Assembly: GCA_029260765.1 (NCBI GenBank)
Contig: JAJDCP010000057.1
Location: forward strand, 1-60,730
DNA length: 60,730 bases
From: Planctomycetota bacterium
GTDB lineage: Bacteria; Planctomycetota; J058; JAJDCP01
Reading direction: 5' to 3'
In this document: piece by piece, positions 36,565 through 44,713 of the stretch
Layout: each line of letters starts with the position of its first letter
Numbering within the stretch: position 1 is the first letter of the stretch
Notes under the pieces: generated by a model
Told to the model about the DNA's origin: nothing
The model's input: the letters and a program-made list of their open reading frames with translations, nothing else
Databases searched by the model: none
Program-made: the position numbers and the translations under genes

Positions 36565-38810
36565 GCAGGCAGGACGACGCCCCGACCATCCAGACTGCCG
36601 CCTCCCCACTGTTCGCGATCGTGGCCCTGCCCGTCCCACGGCTGCCCGGTCTCACCTACCGGGTTCCCCCAGAGCAGCGCGCGGCCGCCCGCATCGGCAT
36701 GCGGGTGCGCGTGTCCCTGGGACCCCGGCGTCTGACCGGCTTCATCGTTGAGCTCACCACCGAGCTCGCCGTCGAGCCCAAGAAGCTGAAGGACATCGAC
36801 GCGCTGCTCGACGCCGAACCTCTGCTTGACCCACCACTGCTGAAGCTGGCGCGCTGGATCAGCCGCTACTACCGGGCCTCCCTGGGGCGTGTGCTGATGA
36901 CGGTGCTGCCCCCATCTTTGGTCTCACGGCGCAGCCCACGACGCAAGCCGGTGCGCTTCCAAGTGCTGCCCCACGCCGTCGAGGAAGCATCCCTGCTCGA
37001 GAACCGGCACGCCCGCCGCTGGCACGAGGTGCTCTCGTTGCTGGCGGCGCTGCCCAGCTTCGATGCGCGCATCGCCACCGAGCTGGCCGACGCCAGCCGC
37101 TCCACGCTCAACACGCTGGAGAAGCGCGGCCTGCTGCGCCGCATCGACGCCGAGGAGGCGTTGCCCAGCGTGTCTCCCAGCAACAGCGGCGAGCTCGCGC
37201 TGAAGCCCGGCCAGCGCACGGCCCTCGAGGCTCTGGTGCGGGCGCTCGACGACGGGGCTTTCAAGACCTTTCTGCTCTGGGGTGTGACCGGCAGCGGCAA
37301 GACCGAGGTGTACGCCCGCGCGGCGGAACACTGCCTGCAGGAGGGACGCAACGTCATCTTCCTGGTGCCTGAGATCGCGTTGACCCCGCAGCTGACCGAA
37401 CGGCTCTCGCAGCGCCTGGGCAACGTGGCCGTGCTGCACAGTGACATGGCAGCCAGCCAGCGCGAGAAGGCGTGGCGCGCGCTGCGCGCGGGCGAGATCC
37501 GCGTGGCTCTGGGAGCACGCTCGGCCATCTTTGCGCCGCTACTGAACATCGGCCTGGTGATCGTCGATGAGGAGCACGAGACGACCTTCAAACAAGACAA
37601 CGCGCCGCGCTACCACGCCCGCGATGTGGCCATCTTGCGAGCCCGCACGGCGGGCGCCGTGTGCGTGCTCGGCTCGGCGACGCCCTCGCTCGAGAGCTTC
37701 TGGAACGCCCAACAGGGCAAGTACACGCTGTTGCGGCTGCCTGAGCGAGCGACCAACGCCCAACTTCCCGAGGTCTTCACCGTCGACCTCAGTCAGGAGG
37801 CACGCGAGCTCAAGCGTTTTCCCGTGCTGAGCCGGCTGTTGCAACGCTGGATGCAAGAAGCGCTCGAGCGTTCCGAGCAGACCATTTTGTTCTTGAACCG
37901 ACGCGGCTACGCGACCTTCGTCCATTGTCCCGCCTGCGGTTTCGTGGTGCGCTGCAAGAGCTGCGACATCGCCCTGACCTACCACAAGGCGATCCATCGG
38001 CAGACCTGCCACTACTGCGGTGTGTCGGAGGTTCCTGGCAACGTCTGCCCAGAGTGCCACCACCCCAAGCTGAACTTCTTCGGACTGGGCACCGAGAAGG
38101 TCACCGAGCTGGTGCGGCGCACCTTTCCCGATGCGCGCGTGGCACGGATCGACGGCGATGTGGCCGCCAGCCGCGGCGAGGTCGCCCGGCTGTTGCACGA
38201 CTTCCGCGAACGCAAGTTGGACATCCTGGTCGGCACCCAGATGCTCGCCAAGGGCCACGACTTCCCGCATGTCACCCTGGTCGGAGTGGTCGCCGCCGAC
38301 ACCGCGCTGAACTTCCCCGATTTCCGCTCTGCCGAACGCACCTTCCAGCTGCTGACCCAGGTGGCCGGCCGGGCAGGCCGCGCCGAGCGGCCGGGGCGGG
38401 TAGTGGTGCAGTCGTTCAAGCCCGGCCACTACGCGGTGCAGTCCGCGGTGCAGCAAGACTTCGCGGCCTTCTACGAATCGGAGGTGCCGTCCCGCGAAGC
38501 GCTGGGCTACCCGCCCTATGGACGCCTCGCCAAGGTGCTGGTCGAAGGGCGCGATGAAGACTCCGTGCGGCGCTGGGTCTTCGAGCTGGCCTCGCGGGTG
38601 CTGGCCAAAGAGCTGAAGGACGCCCGCGTGCTCGGACCGATTCCCAGTCCCATCAGCCGGATTCAAGAACGCTACCGCTGGCAATTCCTGCTGAAAGCTA
38701 CGGGGCACACCGCGTTGCGCCGAGCATTGGCGGCGTTGGATGCCGGAGGAGCCCTCGAGCGTGGAGCCCTTCGGGTCATCGTCGATGTCGATCCGGTCTT
38801 TCTGCTTTGA
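36561..38810 (+). CDS. priA: Primosomal replication protein N' (PriA helicase), 749 aa
   Basis: Superfamily 2 helicase that restarts stalled replication forks. The N-terminal 3'-DNA-binding domain is present (VALPVPRLPGLTYRVP). Walker A is GVTGSGKTEVY, the DEAH-type box is VDEEHETTFKQ, and further motifs are LGSATPSLES and VAGRAGRAERPG. The zinc-binding insert with eight cysteines is intact (CPACGFVVRCKSCD, CHYCGVSEVPGNVCPECHH). The length is normal. The start is GTG 36561, overlapping the M48 stop; the frame is open further upstream but that lies inside the M48 gene. It is the last gene of the four-gene overlapping operon. Confidence 0.95.
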   Translation: MSRQDDAPTIQTAASPLFAIVALPVPRLPGLTYRVPPEQRAAARIGMRVRVSLGPRRLTGFIVELTTELAVEPKKLKDIDALLDAEPLLDPPLLKLARWISRYYRASLGRVLMTVLPPSLVSRRSPRRKPVRFQVLPHAVEEASLLENRHARRWHEVLSLLAALPSFDARIATELADASRSTLNTLEKRGLLRRIDAEEALPSVSPSNSGELALKPGQRTALEALVRALDDGAFKTFLLWGVTGSGKTEVYARAAEHCLQEGRNVIFLVPEIALTPQLTERLSQRLGNVAVLHSDMAASQREKAWRALRAGEIRVALGARSAIFAPLLNIGLVIVDEEHETTFKQDNAPRYHARDVAILRARTAGAVCVLGSATPSLESFWNAQQGKYTLLRLPERATNAQLPEVFTVDLSQEARELKRFPVLSRLLQRWMQEALERSEQTILFLNRRGYATFVHCPACGFVVRCKSCDIALTYHKAIHRQTCHYCGVSEVPGNVCPECHHPKLNFFGLGTEKVTELVRRTFPDARVARIDGDVAASRGEVARLLHDFRERKLDILVGTQMLAKGHDFPHVTLVGVVAADTALNFPDFRSAERTFQLLTQVAGRAGRAERPGRVVVQSFKPGHYAVQSAVQQDFAAFYESEVPSREALGYPPYGRLAKVLVEGRDEDSVRRWVFELASRVLAKELKDARVLGPIPSPISRIQERYRWQFLLKATGHTALRRALAALDAGGALERGALRVIVDVDPVFLL

Positions 38811-38860
38811 GGGCGGTGGATTATACTCGCGACCACAGTTTATCCCCGAGGAGACCAGAA

Positions 38861-40240
38861 ATGTACGACGCCGTGGTGATCGGAGCGGGCCCGGGTGGCT
38901 ATCCCTGCGCCATCCGCCTGGGACAGCTGGGCATGAAGGTGGCCATCGTCGAAGAGCGCGACCTGGGCGGTGTCTGCCTGAACGTCGGCTGCATCCCCTC
39001 GAAGGCCTTGATCCACGCCGCCGAGGTTTTGGTGAGCGCGCGCGAGGCCGAGGCTTTCGGGATCTCCTTTGAAGGTGTGAAGATCGACCTGGAGAAGCTG
39101 GTCGATTGGAAAAACAGCATCGTCAAGCGCCTGACCAAGGGGGTGGGAGGCCTGCTGAAAGCCGCGGGCGTCGAGATCGTGTCGGGGCGTGGCCGGATCG
39201 CCGGGCGCGGCAAGGTGCAGGTCGGCGACCGTAGCCTCGAGACGCGCAACATCGTGATCGCCACCGGCTCGCGTCCCATCGAGCTGCCGTTTCTGAGAGT
39301 CGGCAATGGCGTGATGTCGTCGACGGAGGCGCTCGAGCTCAAGAGCCTGCCGCCACGTCTGATCGTGATCGGGGGCGGGGTGATCGGCCTCGAGCTGGGG
39401 CAGGTCTATGCCCGGCTCGGCAGCCAGGTGACCGTGGTCGAAGCCCTCGACCAGCTGCTGCTCGGCACCGATCCCGAGCTGGTGAAGGTGCTGCGCAAGA
39501 AGCTCGAGAAAGAAGGCATGCGCTTTCAGCTGCAGACCCGGGCGGCGGGCCTCGAGCGCTCGGGCGGCGTGCTCAAGCTGGCCGTGAGCGGGCCCGACGG
39601 AAGCAAGACGCTCAAGGCTGAGAGCATCCTGCTGAGCATCGGGCGGCGCCCGAACACCGAAGATCTGGGCCTGGCCACAGCCGGTGTGATGACCGACAAG
39701 CGCGGCTTCCTCGAGGTTGACGAGCACCTGCGGGTCGGCGAGGGGATCTATGCCATCGGCGATGTCGTCCCCGGGGCGCTGCTGGCCCACCGCGCCACCA
39801 AGCACGGGCTGCTGGCCGCCAACAGCATCGCTGGCAAGGATGGCCTCTATGATGTGCGCGCGATGCCAGGCGCCGTGTACACCGTGCCCGAGATCGCGAC
39901 GGTCGGCTTGAGCGAGGCCGAAGCCAAAGAGCAGGGCATCGAGGTGCGCATCGGGCGTTTCCCGCTAGCGGCATCGGGCAGGGCACTGACCCAGGGCGCC
40001 GGCGAGGGGCTGGTCAAGCTGATCGCGCGCGCCGACGACGACACCCTCCTCGGAGTGGGCGTGGTCGGGCCGCACGCCTCCGAGCTGATCGCCGAGGCGG
40101 CGCTGTGCCTCGAGATGGGGGGGCAGGCGCAAGACCTGGCTCTGACCGTGCACCCGCATCCGACCTTGTCCGAAGCGATCATGGAGTGCGCCGAGGCCTC
40201 CCACGGCATGGCCGTGCATATCCCGACGCCCAAGCGCTAG
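38861..40240 (+). CDS. lpdA: Dihydrolipoyl dehydrogenase (E3), 459 aa
   Basis: FAD/NAD pyridine-nucleotide-disulfide oxidoreductase that re-oxidises dihydrolipoyl groups of 2-oxoacid dehydrogenases and the glycine cleavage system. The FAD-binding VVIGAGPGGYPCAIRLGQLG, the redox disulfide C39/C44 (GGVCLNVGCIPSK), the NAD-binding VIGGGVIGLELGQVYARLG, YAIGDVVPGALLAHRA and the C-terminal active-site HPHPTLSE are all present. The ribosome site is CGAGGAG about 8 bases upstream. A TATACT at 38822-38827 may belong to its promoter. lipB follows after a palindromic element, so two lipoate-related genes lie together. Confidence 0.95.
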   Translation: MYDAVVIGAGPGGYPCAIRLGQLGMKVAIVEERDLGGVCLNVGCIPSKALIHAAEVLVSAREAEAFGISFEGVKIDLEKLVDWKNSIVKRLTKGVGGLLKAAGVEIVSGRGRIAGRGKVQVGDRSLETRNIVIATGSRPIELPFLRVGNGVMSSTEALELKSLPPRLIVIGGGVIGLELGQVYARLGSQVTVVEALDQLLLGTDPELVKVLRKKLEKEGMRFQLQTRAAGLERSGGVLKLAVSGPDGSKTLKAESILLSIGRRPNTEDLGLATAGVMTDKRGFLEVDEHLRVGEGIYAIGDVVPGALLAHRATKHGLLAANSIAGKDGLYDVRAMPGAVYTVPEIATVGLSEAEAKEQGIEVRIGRFPLAASGRALTQGAGEGLVKLIARADDDTLLGVGVVGPHASELIAEAALCLEMGGQAQDLALTVHPHPTLSEAIMECAEASHGMAVHIPTPKR

Positions 40241-40263
40241 GGGAAGACATGCTCGTTTCCGTC

Positions 40264-40337
40264 CGTAGGGGCGGGGTTTACCCCCGCCCGCAACCGAAGC
40301 GTTCGAGTCAGCGAGGAGGGGTAAACCCCGCCCCTAC
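40264..40337 (-). repeat. Imperfect palindromic element (REP/MITE-like), about 74 bp, between lpdA and lipB
   Basis: GTAGGGGCGGGGTTTACCCC on the left pairs with GGGGTAAACCCCGCCCCTAC on the right across a loop with CGAAGCGTTCGAGTCAGCGA. It is the reverse-orientation relative of 30056-30140. A transcript from lpdA into lipB would carry a very stable hairpin here, possibly acting as terminator or RNA stabiliser. Confidence 0.8.
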
Positions 40338-40343
40338 CCGCTC

Positions 40344-40958
40344 ATGAGCGGGCCCGAGATCCGCGAGCTGGGGCTGATTCCCTACCTCGAGGCCTGGCAG
40401 CTGCAAAAAGAGCTGATCGAGCAGCGCCGCTCCGGGGCGGTTCCCGACACCCTGCTGCTCTGCCATCATCCCCGGGTCGTCACCCTGGGACGGCGCAGCA
40501 AGCCGAGCGCGGTGCTTGATAGCGAGGTGCCCGTGGTCGAGATCGAGCGCGGCGGCGAGGCGACCTACCACGCCCCCGGGCAGCTGGTCGGCTATCCGAT
40601 CGTGCATCTCGACGAGCGCGGCCGGGATCTGCGCCGCTTCTTGCGTGAGCTCGAGGCGATGCTGATCGCGGCGTTGGCCGACTTCGGAGTCGAGGCCTTC
40701 CCCCGTGAAGGACTGACGGGCGTGTGGACGGACGCGGGCAAGCTGGGCTCGATCGGCATCGCGGTGCGGCGCTGGGTGAGCTGGCACGGCTTTGCGCTCA
40801 ACGTCGACAACGACCCGGCCGGCTTCCGCTGCATAAACCCCTGTGGCATGGACGCGAGCGTGATGACCAGCGTGGCGGCCATCCGTGGACCCGGGCCGTG
40901 GCGGGCGGCGGTCAGCGGGTGTGTGCAGGGGCGGTTTTTGGAGTTTTTTGGGGGGTGA
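40344..40958 (+). CDS. lipB: Lipoyl(octanoyl) transferase LipB, 204 aa
   Basis: Transfers octanoyl from acyl carrier protein to lipoyl domains, the first step of lipoate formation. The family motifs RGGEATYHAPGQLVGYPI, GKLGSIGIAVRRWVSWHGFA (catalytic Lys) and INPCGM (catalytic Cys) are all intact. The length is typical. The start ATG lies 7 bases after the palindromic element. The partner lipA is not in this window; lpdA just upstream belongs to the same cofactor system. Confidence 0.95.
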   Translation: MSGPEIRELGLIPYLEAWQLQKELIEQRRSGAVPDTLLLCHHPRVVTLGRRSKPSAVLDSEVPVVEIERGGEATYHAPGQLVGYPIVHLDERGRDLRRFLRELEAMLIAALADFGVEAFPREGLTGVWTDAGKLGSIGIAVRRWVSWHGFALNVDNDPAGFRCINPCGMDASVMTSVAAIRGPGPWRAAVSGCVQGRFLEFFGG

Positions 40959-40966
40959 GCGTGGTC

Positions 40967-40996
40967 TTTACAGCCGTTCCGGCTGTGGGCTACCAT
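40967..40996 (+). promoter_or_regulatory. Candidate promoter giving a leaderless mRNA for the first TPR lipoprotein
   Basis: TTTACA (40967-40972), 18-base spacer, TACCAT (40991-40996). The hexamer begins exactly 12 bases before the ATG at 41003, so transcription would start at or next to the ATG. No Shine-Dalgarno is visible. The same geometry recurs at 43702-43729. Confidence 0.45.
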
Positions 40997-41002
40997 GGTG
41001 CT

Positions 41003-41959
41003 ATGAACGTTGCGAAACAGCTCTCCGTTTGGGCCTTGATGCTCGTGTTGCTCTCTGGCTGCGGCGAGCAGGTGACCCCCGCGGACCCGTTTGATGCTTC
41101 GGCGGCAGCCCAGCTGCGTGCGCTGACGGATGAGCGCCAGCGCTTTGGCGTGCTGAGCCCCTCGGGGCTGAGGAAGCTGCTGCGGCTGCGCGAGCGCTTT
41201 CCCGACGCGGTGGAAGTGCGGGAGCTGCTCGTGGAGGTCTATCTGGGCCGTCAAGACTTCCCGGCGCTGGCGGCGCTGATGCTGGCGTCACGGCAACAGA
41301 GCGCAGCAGACTCGCTGCAATTGGCCAAAGTCTTGTGCAAAGCAGAACGCTTCGAGCACGCGGCCGCGTTGATCGAAGGCCTGCAGACCGGCCAGGACAG
41401 CGCCGAGCTGCGCTGGTTGGCCGCATACACCGCCTTCCAGCGCGGCGAGTATGCGCGCGCCGCCGCGGAGCTCGACGCCGATTGGCAGGGCCTGCTGGCG
41501 GCCGGTCACGACAGCGCCATCATTGTCCGGGGCCTGCTGCACAGCTATGCAGGCGAAAACGAGCGGGCCATCGCGCTGCTGCGCGAGGGCTTGAGGCTCA
41601 AACCTCAGGACATCGGCGCCGCCAACGCGCTCGCCCGTGTCCTGGCAGCTGAAGGGCGGCCCGGCGAGGCTGCGGAATGGTTCGCCCGGGTCGAGGCGTT
41701 GCAGACCGCCGGCAAAGAGCGCCAGCGCCGCCTGAACAAGCTCAACGACGCCTCCAGCAGCCTCGAGTTGGCCTGGCAGGAGCGCGACTTCGCTAACTGT
41801 GAGCGGTCTGCGCGCACCATCCTGGAGCTCGGCGACCAGACCATGCAGCGCAACGCCTGGCTGTGGTTGGTCGAAGTGTTCCGTGCGCAGGGCCGGGAGG
41901 CCGACGCGCGCCAGGCCGAAGCGCAGGCGCTCGCGCTGCGCCCCGGAGATGCACCGTGA
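41003..41959 (+). CDS. TPR lipoprotein, first of the paired set, 318 aa
   Basis: The signal LSVWALMLVLLSGCGEQ has lipobox LSGC. The mature protein is built of helical TPR-like repeats, for example LRKLLRLRERFPDAVEVREL followed by LVEVYLGRQDFPALAALMLA, AAYTAFQRGEYARAAAELDA, LLHSYAGENERAIALLREGL and VLAAEGRPGEAAEWFARVEA. Its stop overlaps the GTG start of the downstream CRTAC1 gene (GTGA), so the two proteins are made together. A diverged paralogue with the same layout is at 43736-44713 (shared EVYLGRQDF/EYLGRQDF, ALRL/ARILxAxGRxxxAE). It is a lipid-anchored scaffold that presumably binds the propeller partner. No function is known to me. Confidence 0.88.
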   Translation: MNVAKQLSVWALMLVLLSGCGEQVTPADPFDASAAAQLRALTDERQRFGVLSPSGLRKLLRLRERFPDAVEVRELLVEVYLGRQDFPALAALMLASRQQSAADSLQLAKVLCKAERFEHAAALIEGLQTGQDSAELRWLAAYTAFQRGEYARAAAELDADWQGLLAAGHDSAIIVRGLLHSYAGENERAIALLREGLRLKPQDIGAANALARVLAAEGRPGEAAEWFARVEALQTAGKERQRRLNKLNDASSSLELAWQERDFANCERSARTILELGDQTMQRNAWLWLVEVFRAQGREADARQAEAQALALRPGDAP

Positions 41960-43695
41960 AGAAGCTGGCCGTGGCAGGGGCTGCCGTTGTTTTGGTCCTG
42001 GCAGGTCTCCTGTGGTTCAGGTCCGAGAAACCGCCAGCCGCCACAGAGGATCCGACGCCGACCAGCGTCCAGACCCCACTCCACTTCGTGGAAGCTGCCA
42101 CAGAAATGGGACTCGACTTCGTCCACCACGCCAGCTACAGCGCGGAGAAGTACTTCCCCGAGACCTTCGGCAGTGGTCTGGCACTGGCCGACTTCAACCG
42201 GGACGGAGCTCCGGACGTACTCTGCGTCGATAGCGGTCGCGTCGGCGCTGAGGAGGCCGGGAAGGCGCGCCACCGGCTATACTTCAACGACGGCCAGGGC
42301 CACTTCAAGCCGGGGGACGGCAGCTGGCAGCTGCCCTGGCAAGGCTACGCGATGGGAGTCGCCGTCGGCGACGTCGACAACGACGGCTGGCCCGACGTGT
42401 TCTTGACCTGCTATGACGCCTCGAACCGATTGTTCCGCAATACGGGCGCCGGCTTTGACGAGATGACCGACGCCGCGGGCTTGCTTGAAGAGACGGGCTC
42501 CTGGAGCAGCAGCGCCGCCTTCTTCGATATGGAGGGGGACGGCGACCTCGACCTCTACGTCGTCCGCTATCTCGACTATGCCTGGCGCACCGCCGAGCGC
42601 TGCTACATGAAGAAGGTGCATGTCTATTGCCAGCCGGTCAGCTTCCCTCCGCTTCTCGACCAGCTGTACGAAAATGACGGCAGCGGGCATTTTGTCGAAG
42701 TGGGCCAGCAACGCGGGATCGAGCTCGAGGCAGCAGGACGCGGCCTGGGCATCGTTACCGGAGACCTCGACCGGGACGGCGACACCGACCTGTACGTTGC
42801 CAACGACCAGAACCGCAACCTGTTGTGGATCAACGATGGCCGGGGACATTTCCAGGACCTCGGCCAACACCGTGGCGTGGCCTACAGCGAGCTCGGCAAC
42901 GAAGAAGCCGGCATGGGGGTCGATTTTTCCGACTTCAATGGCGACGGGCTCGACGACATCTGCTGCACGAACTTCCAACGCCAGGTCACCAGCATCTACA
43001 CCCAGACACCGGGCTTGTTCTTCCAAGAACGCGCCGAGGCTGTGGGAGTAGGATCCACCTCTCGGCAGCGCCTCGGCTTCGGCGCCGATTTCTTCGACGC
43101 CGACAATGACGGCGATGAAGAGCTGCTCAACGCCAACGGGCATGTCGAGCCGGATGTCGCGCTGTACCGGCCGCTGGTCCGCTTTGCACAGCAGAACACG
43201 CTGTTCGAGAATCGCGGGGACGGGCGCATGGTCGACGTGAGTGACGGGGCCGGGCCAGCCCTGCAGACGCAGTATGTCGGCCGAGGGCTGGTCAGTGGCG
43301 ACCTCGACGGGGATGGCGACCTCGACTTCATCGTCAGCAACAACGCGGGCCCCCTGGAAGTCGCGCGCAATGAGAGCCGCCTGGCCGGCCCCGCGCTGGT
43401 GCTGTGGCTTGAAGGCAAGGGGACCAACCGCAGCGCCATCGGAGCGCGGGTGACAGCACGCATCGGAGGGCGCGAGCTGGTGCGCGAGGTGCGCGGAAGC
43501 AGCAGCTACCTGTCTGTCTGCGACTTCCGCCTGCATTTCGGACTGGCCGGGCAAACGAAGGTCGAGCAACTGAGGATCGCATGGCCCGGCGGCCCGACCC
43601 AAGAGCTGGGAGAGCTCGGGGCCGGCTTCTACCGGATCGTTGAAGGCGAGCCGGCAGTGCCATTCACGCCCGGGGAGCGGGTGTTTGCCCCGTAG
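41956..43695 (+). CDS. CRTAC1-family propeller protein (FG-GAP/VCBS repeats plus ASPIC/UnbV), 579 aa
   Basis: An uncleaved-looking signal anchor (KKLAVAGAAVVLVLAGLLWF) precedes a seven-bladed propeller. The calcium-type loops are DFNRDGAPD, DVDNDGWPD, DMEGDGDLD, DLDRDGDTD, DFNGDGLDD, DADNDGDEE and DLDGDGDLD. The ASPIC/UnbV domain closes it (residues about 480-560: NRSAIGARVTARIGGRELVR, SYLSVCDFRLHFGLA, WPGGPTQEL). Two conserved cysteines in RCYMKKVHVYC probably pair. GTG 41956 overlaps the stop of the TPR gene. It is a cell-envelope protein, with adhesion or ligand binding as the usual inference for the fold. The second copy at 44710-46455 aligns along its whole length. Confidence 0.9.
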   Translation: MKKLAVAGAAVVLVLAGLLWFRSEKPPAATEDPTPTSVQTPLHFVEAATEMGLDFVHHASYSAEKYFPETFGSGLALADFNRDGAPDVLCVDSGRVGAEEAGKARHRLYFNDGQGHFKPGDGSWQLPWQGYAMGVAVGDVDNDGWPDVFLTCYDASNRLFRNTGAGFDEMTDAAGLLEETGSWSSSAAFFDMEGDGDLDLYVVRYLDYAWRTAERCYMKKVHVYCQPVSFPPLLDQLYENDGSGHFVEVGQQRGIELEAAGRGLGIVTGDLDRDGDTDLYVANDQNRNLLWINDGRGHFQDLGQHRGVAYSELGNEEAGMGVDFSDFNGDGLDDICCTNFQRQVTSIYTQTPGLFFQERAEAVGVGSTSRQRLGFGADFFDADNDGDEELLNANGHVEPDVALYRPLVRFAQQNTLFENRGDGRMVDVSDGAGPALQTQYVGRGLVSGDLDGDGDLDFIVSNNAGPLEVARNESRLAGPALVLWLEGKGTNRSAIGARVTARIGGRELVREVRGSSSYLSVCDFRLHFGLAGQTKVEQLRIAWPGGPTQELGELGAGFYRIVEGEPAVPFTPGERVFAP

Positions 43696-43701
43696 CCGGG
43701 C

Positions 43702-43729
43702 TTGTGCGCCCGCGGGGCCGGGTTATGAT
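43702..43729 (+). promoter_or_regulatory. Candidate promoter giving a leaderless mRNA for the second TPR lipoprotein
   Basis: TTGTGC (43702-43707), 16-base spacer, TATGAT (43724-43729). The hexamer begins exactly 12 bases before the ATG at 43736, as in the paralogous pair at 40967. No Shine-Dalgarno precedes the ATG. Confidence 0.45.
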
Positions 43730-43735
43730 GCCACT

Positions 43736-44713
43736 ATGTCCTATTCTCGCATCAAACGATGGCTGGTAGCGCTTGCGCTGCTCTGGCTGCTGGGTTGCGA
43801 CGCGGCCCCCCCAGCGCCAGCCTGCTTCGATCAAGATCCTGCCGCGCGCGCCGAGTTGCAGCGTCTCGTAGCTGAACAGGGACGGACGAAGATCCTGGCA
43901 ACGGCGGAATTTCAGTCCCTGCAAGACCTGCACGCCCGCTTCCCCCAAGCTCCACAGGTCCGCAAGTTGCTGCAGCATGAGTACCTGGGCCGCCAGGACT
44001 TCGCCTCACTGATCGCCCTGCAGCAGGAGATTCCTGAGAGCCAGCGCAGCCGGGACGACGAGCTGCTCTTGATCCACGGCCTGACCTCGCTCAAGCGCCA
44101 CGGACCGGCGCTCGAGCGGGTCCTGCCTCTGCTCGAGGCGCAGCCCCAGGAAGCCAGCCTGCTCTGGCTGGCCGGCTACAACGCATTCCATCTCGGCGAG
44201 CTCGAGCGGGCCGCCGCCTTCTTCGATGCCGGCTGGGATGGAATCCTCGCCGAGGGTTACGACGAAGTTCTTGCGCTGCGGGCGTTGATCCACCTCTACG
44301 CAGAAGAGCTCGAGCAAGCCGAAGCGCTAGCAACCCGGGCTGTGATGGCTCGGCCCCTGGACATCGTAGCGCGCAACGCGCAGGCGCGGATTCTGCAGGC
44401 CCAGGGGCGCAGCGAAGACGCCGAGCGCGCCTTCGCTGAGCTCGATCGGCTGCAGAAGATCCAGGACGAGAAGATGCGGCTCCAACACCTGAGCATCAGC
44501 CTGATGCGGGCGATTCAGGACGCCTGGCAGCAGCGGAGCTACCTCGAGTGCGAGAAGCTGATCGAGCAGGCCCTCCCGGTGGTGTCTGGGCCCCAGAGAC
44601 TGCAGCTGTTCCGGTTGATGGTCACGGTCTTCAATGAAACCGGCCGGCCTGCCGACGCGCAGGAGATGCAGAGGCGGCTCGACGCCCTCGACCAGCAAGG
44701 GGAAGGACAGTGA
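43736..44713 (+). CDS. TPR lipoprotein, second of the paired set, 325 aa
   Basis: Paralogue of the 41003 gene. The signal WLVALALLWLLGCDAAP has lipobox LLGC. TPR-like helices follow (LLWLAGYNAFHLGELERAAA, LRALIHLYAEELEQAEALAT, ARILQAQGRSEDAERAFAEL). The same segments align with the first copy: LGRQDFASLIALQQ versus LGRQDFPALAALML, and a C-terminal DAWQQRSYLECEKLIEQALP versus LAWQERDFANCERSARTILE, including the conserved Cys. Its stop overlaps the GTG of the next CRTAC1 gene exactly as in the first pair. Confidence 0.88.
   Translation: MSYSRIKRWLVALALLWLLGCDAAPPAPACFDQDPAARAELQRLVAEQGRTKILATAEFQSLQDLHARFPQAPQVRKLLQHEYLGRQDFASLIALQQEIPESQRSRDDELLLIHGLTSLKRHGPALERVLPLLEAQPQEASLLWLAGYNAFHLGELERAAAFFDAGWDGILAEGYDEVLALRALIHLYAEELEQAEALATRAVMARPLDIVARNAQARILQAQGRSEDAERAFAELDRLQKIQDEKMRLQHLSISLMRAIQDAWQQRSYLECEKLIEQALPVVSGPQRLQLFRLMVTVFNETGRPADAQEMQRRLDALDQQGEGQ

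Noticed and set aside
38822..38827. TATACT as the lpdA promoter
   Set aside because: A good -10 hexamer, but no acceptable -35 at normal spacing, so I mention it only in the gene entry.
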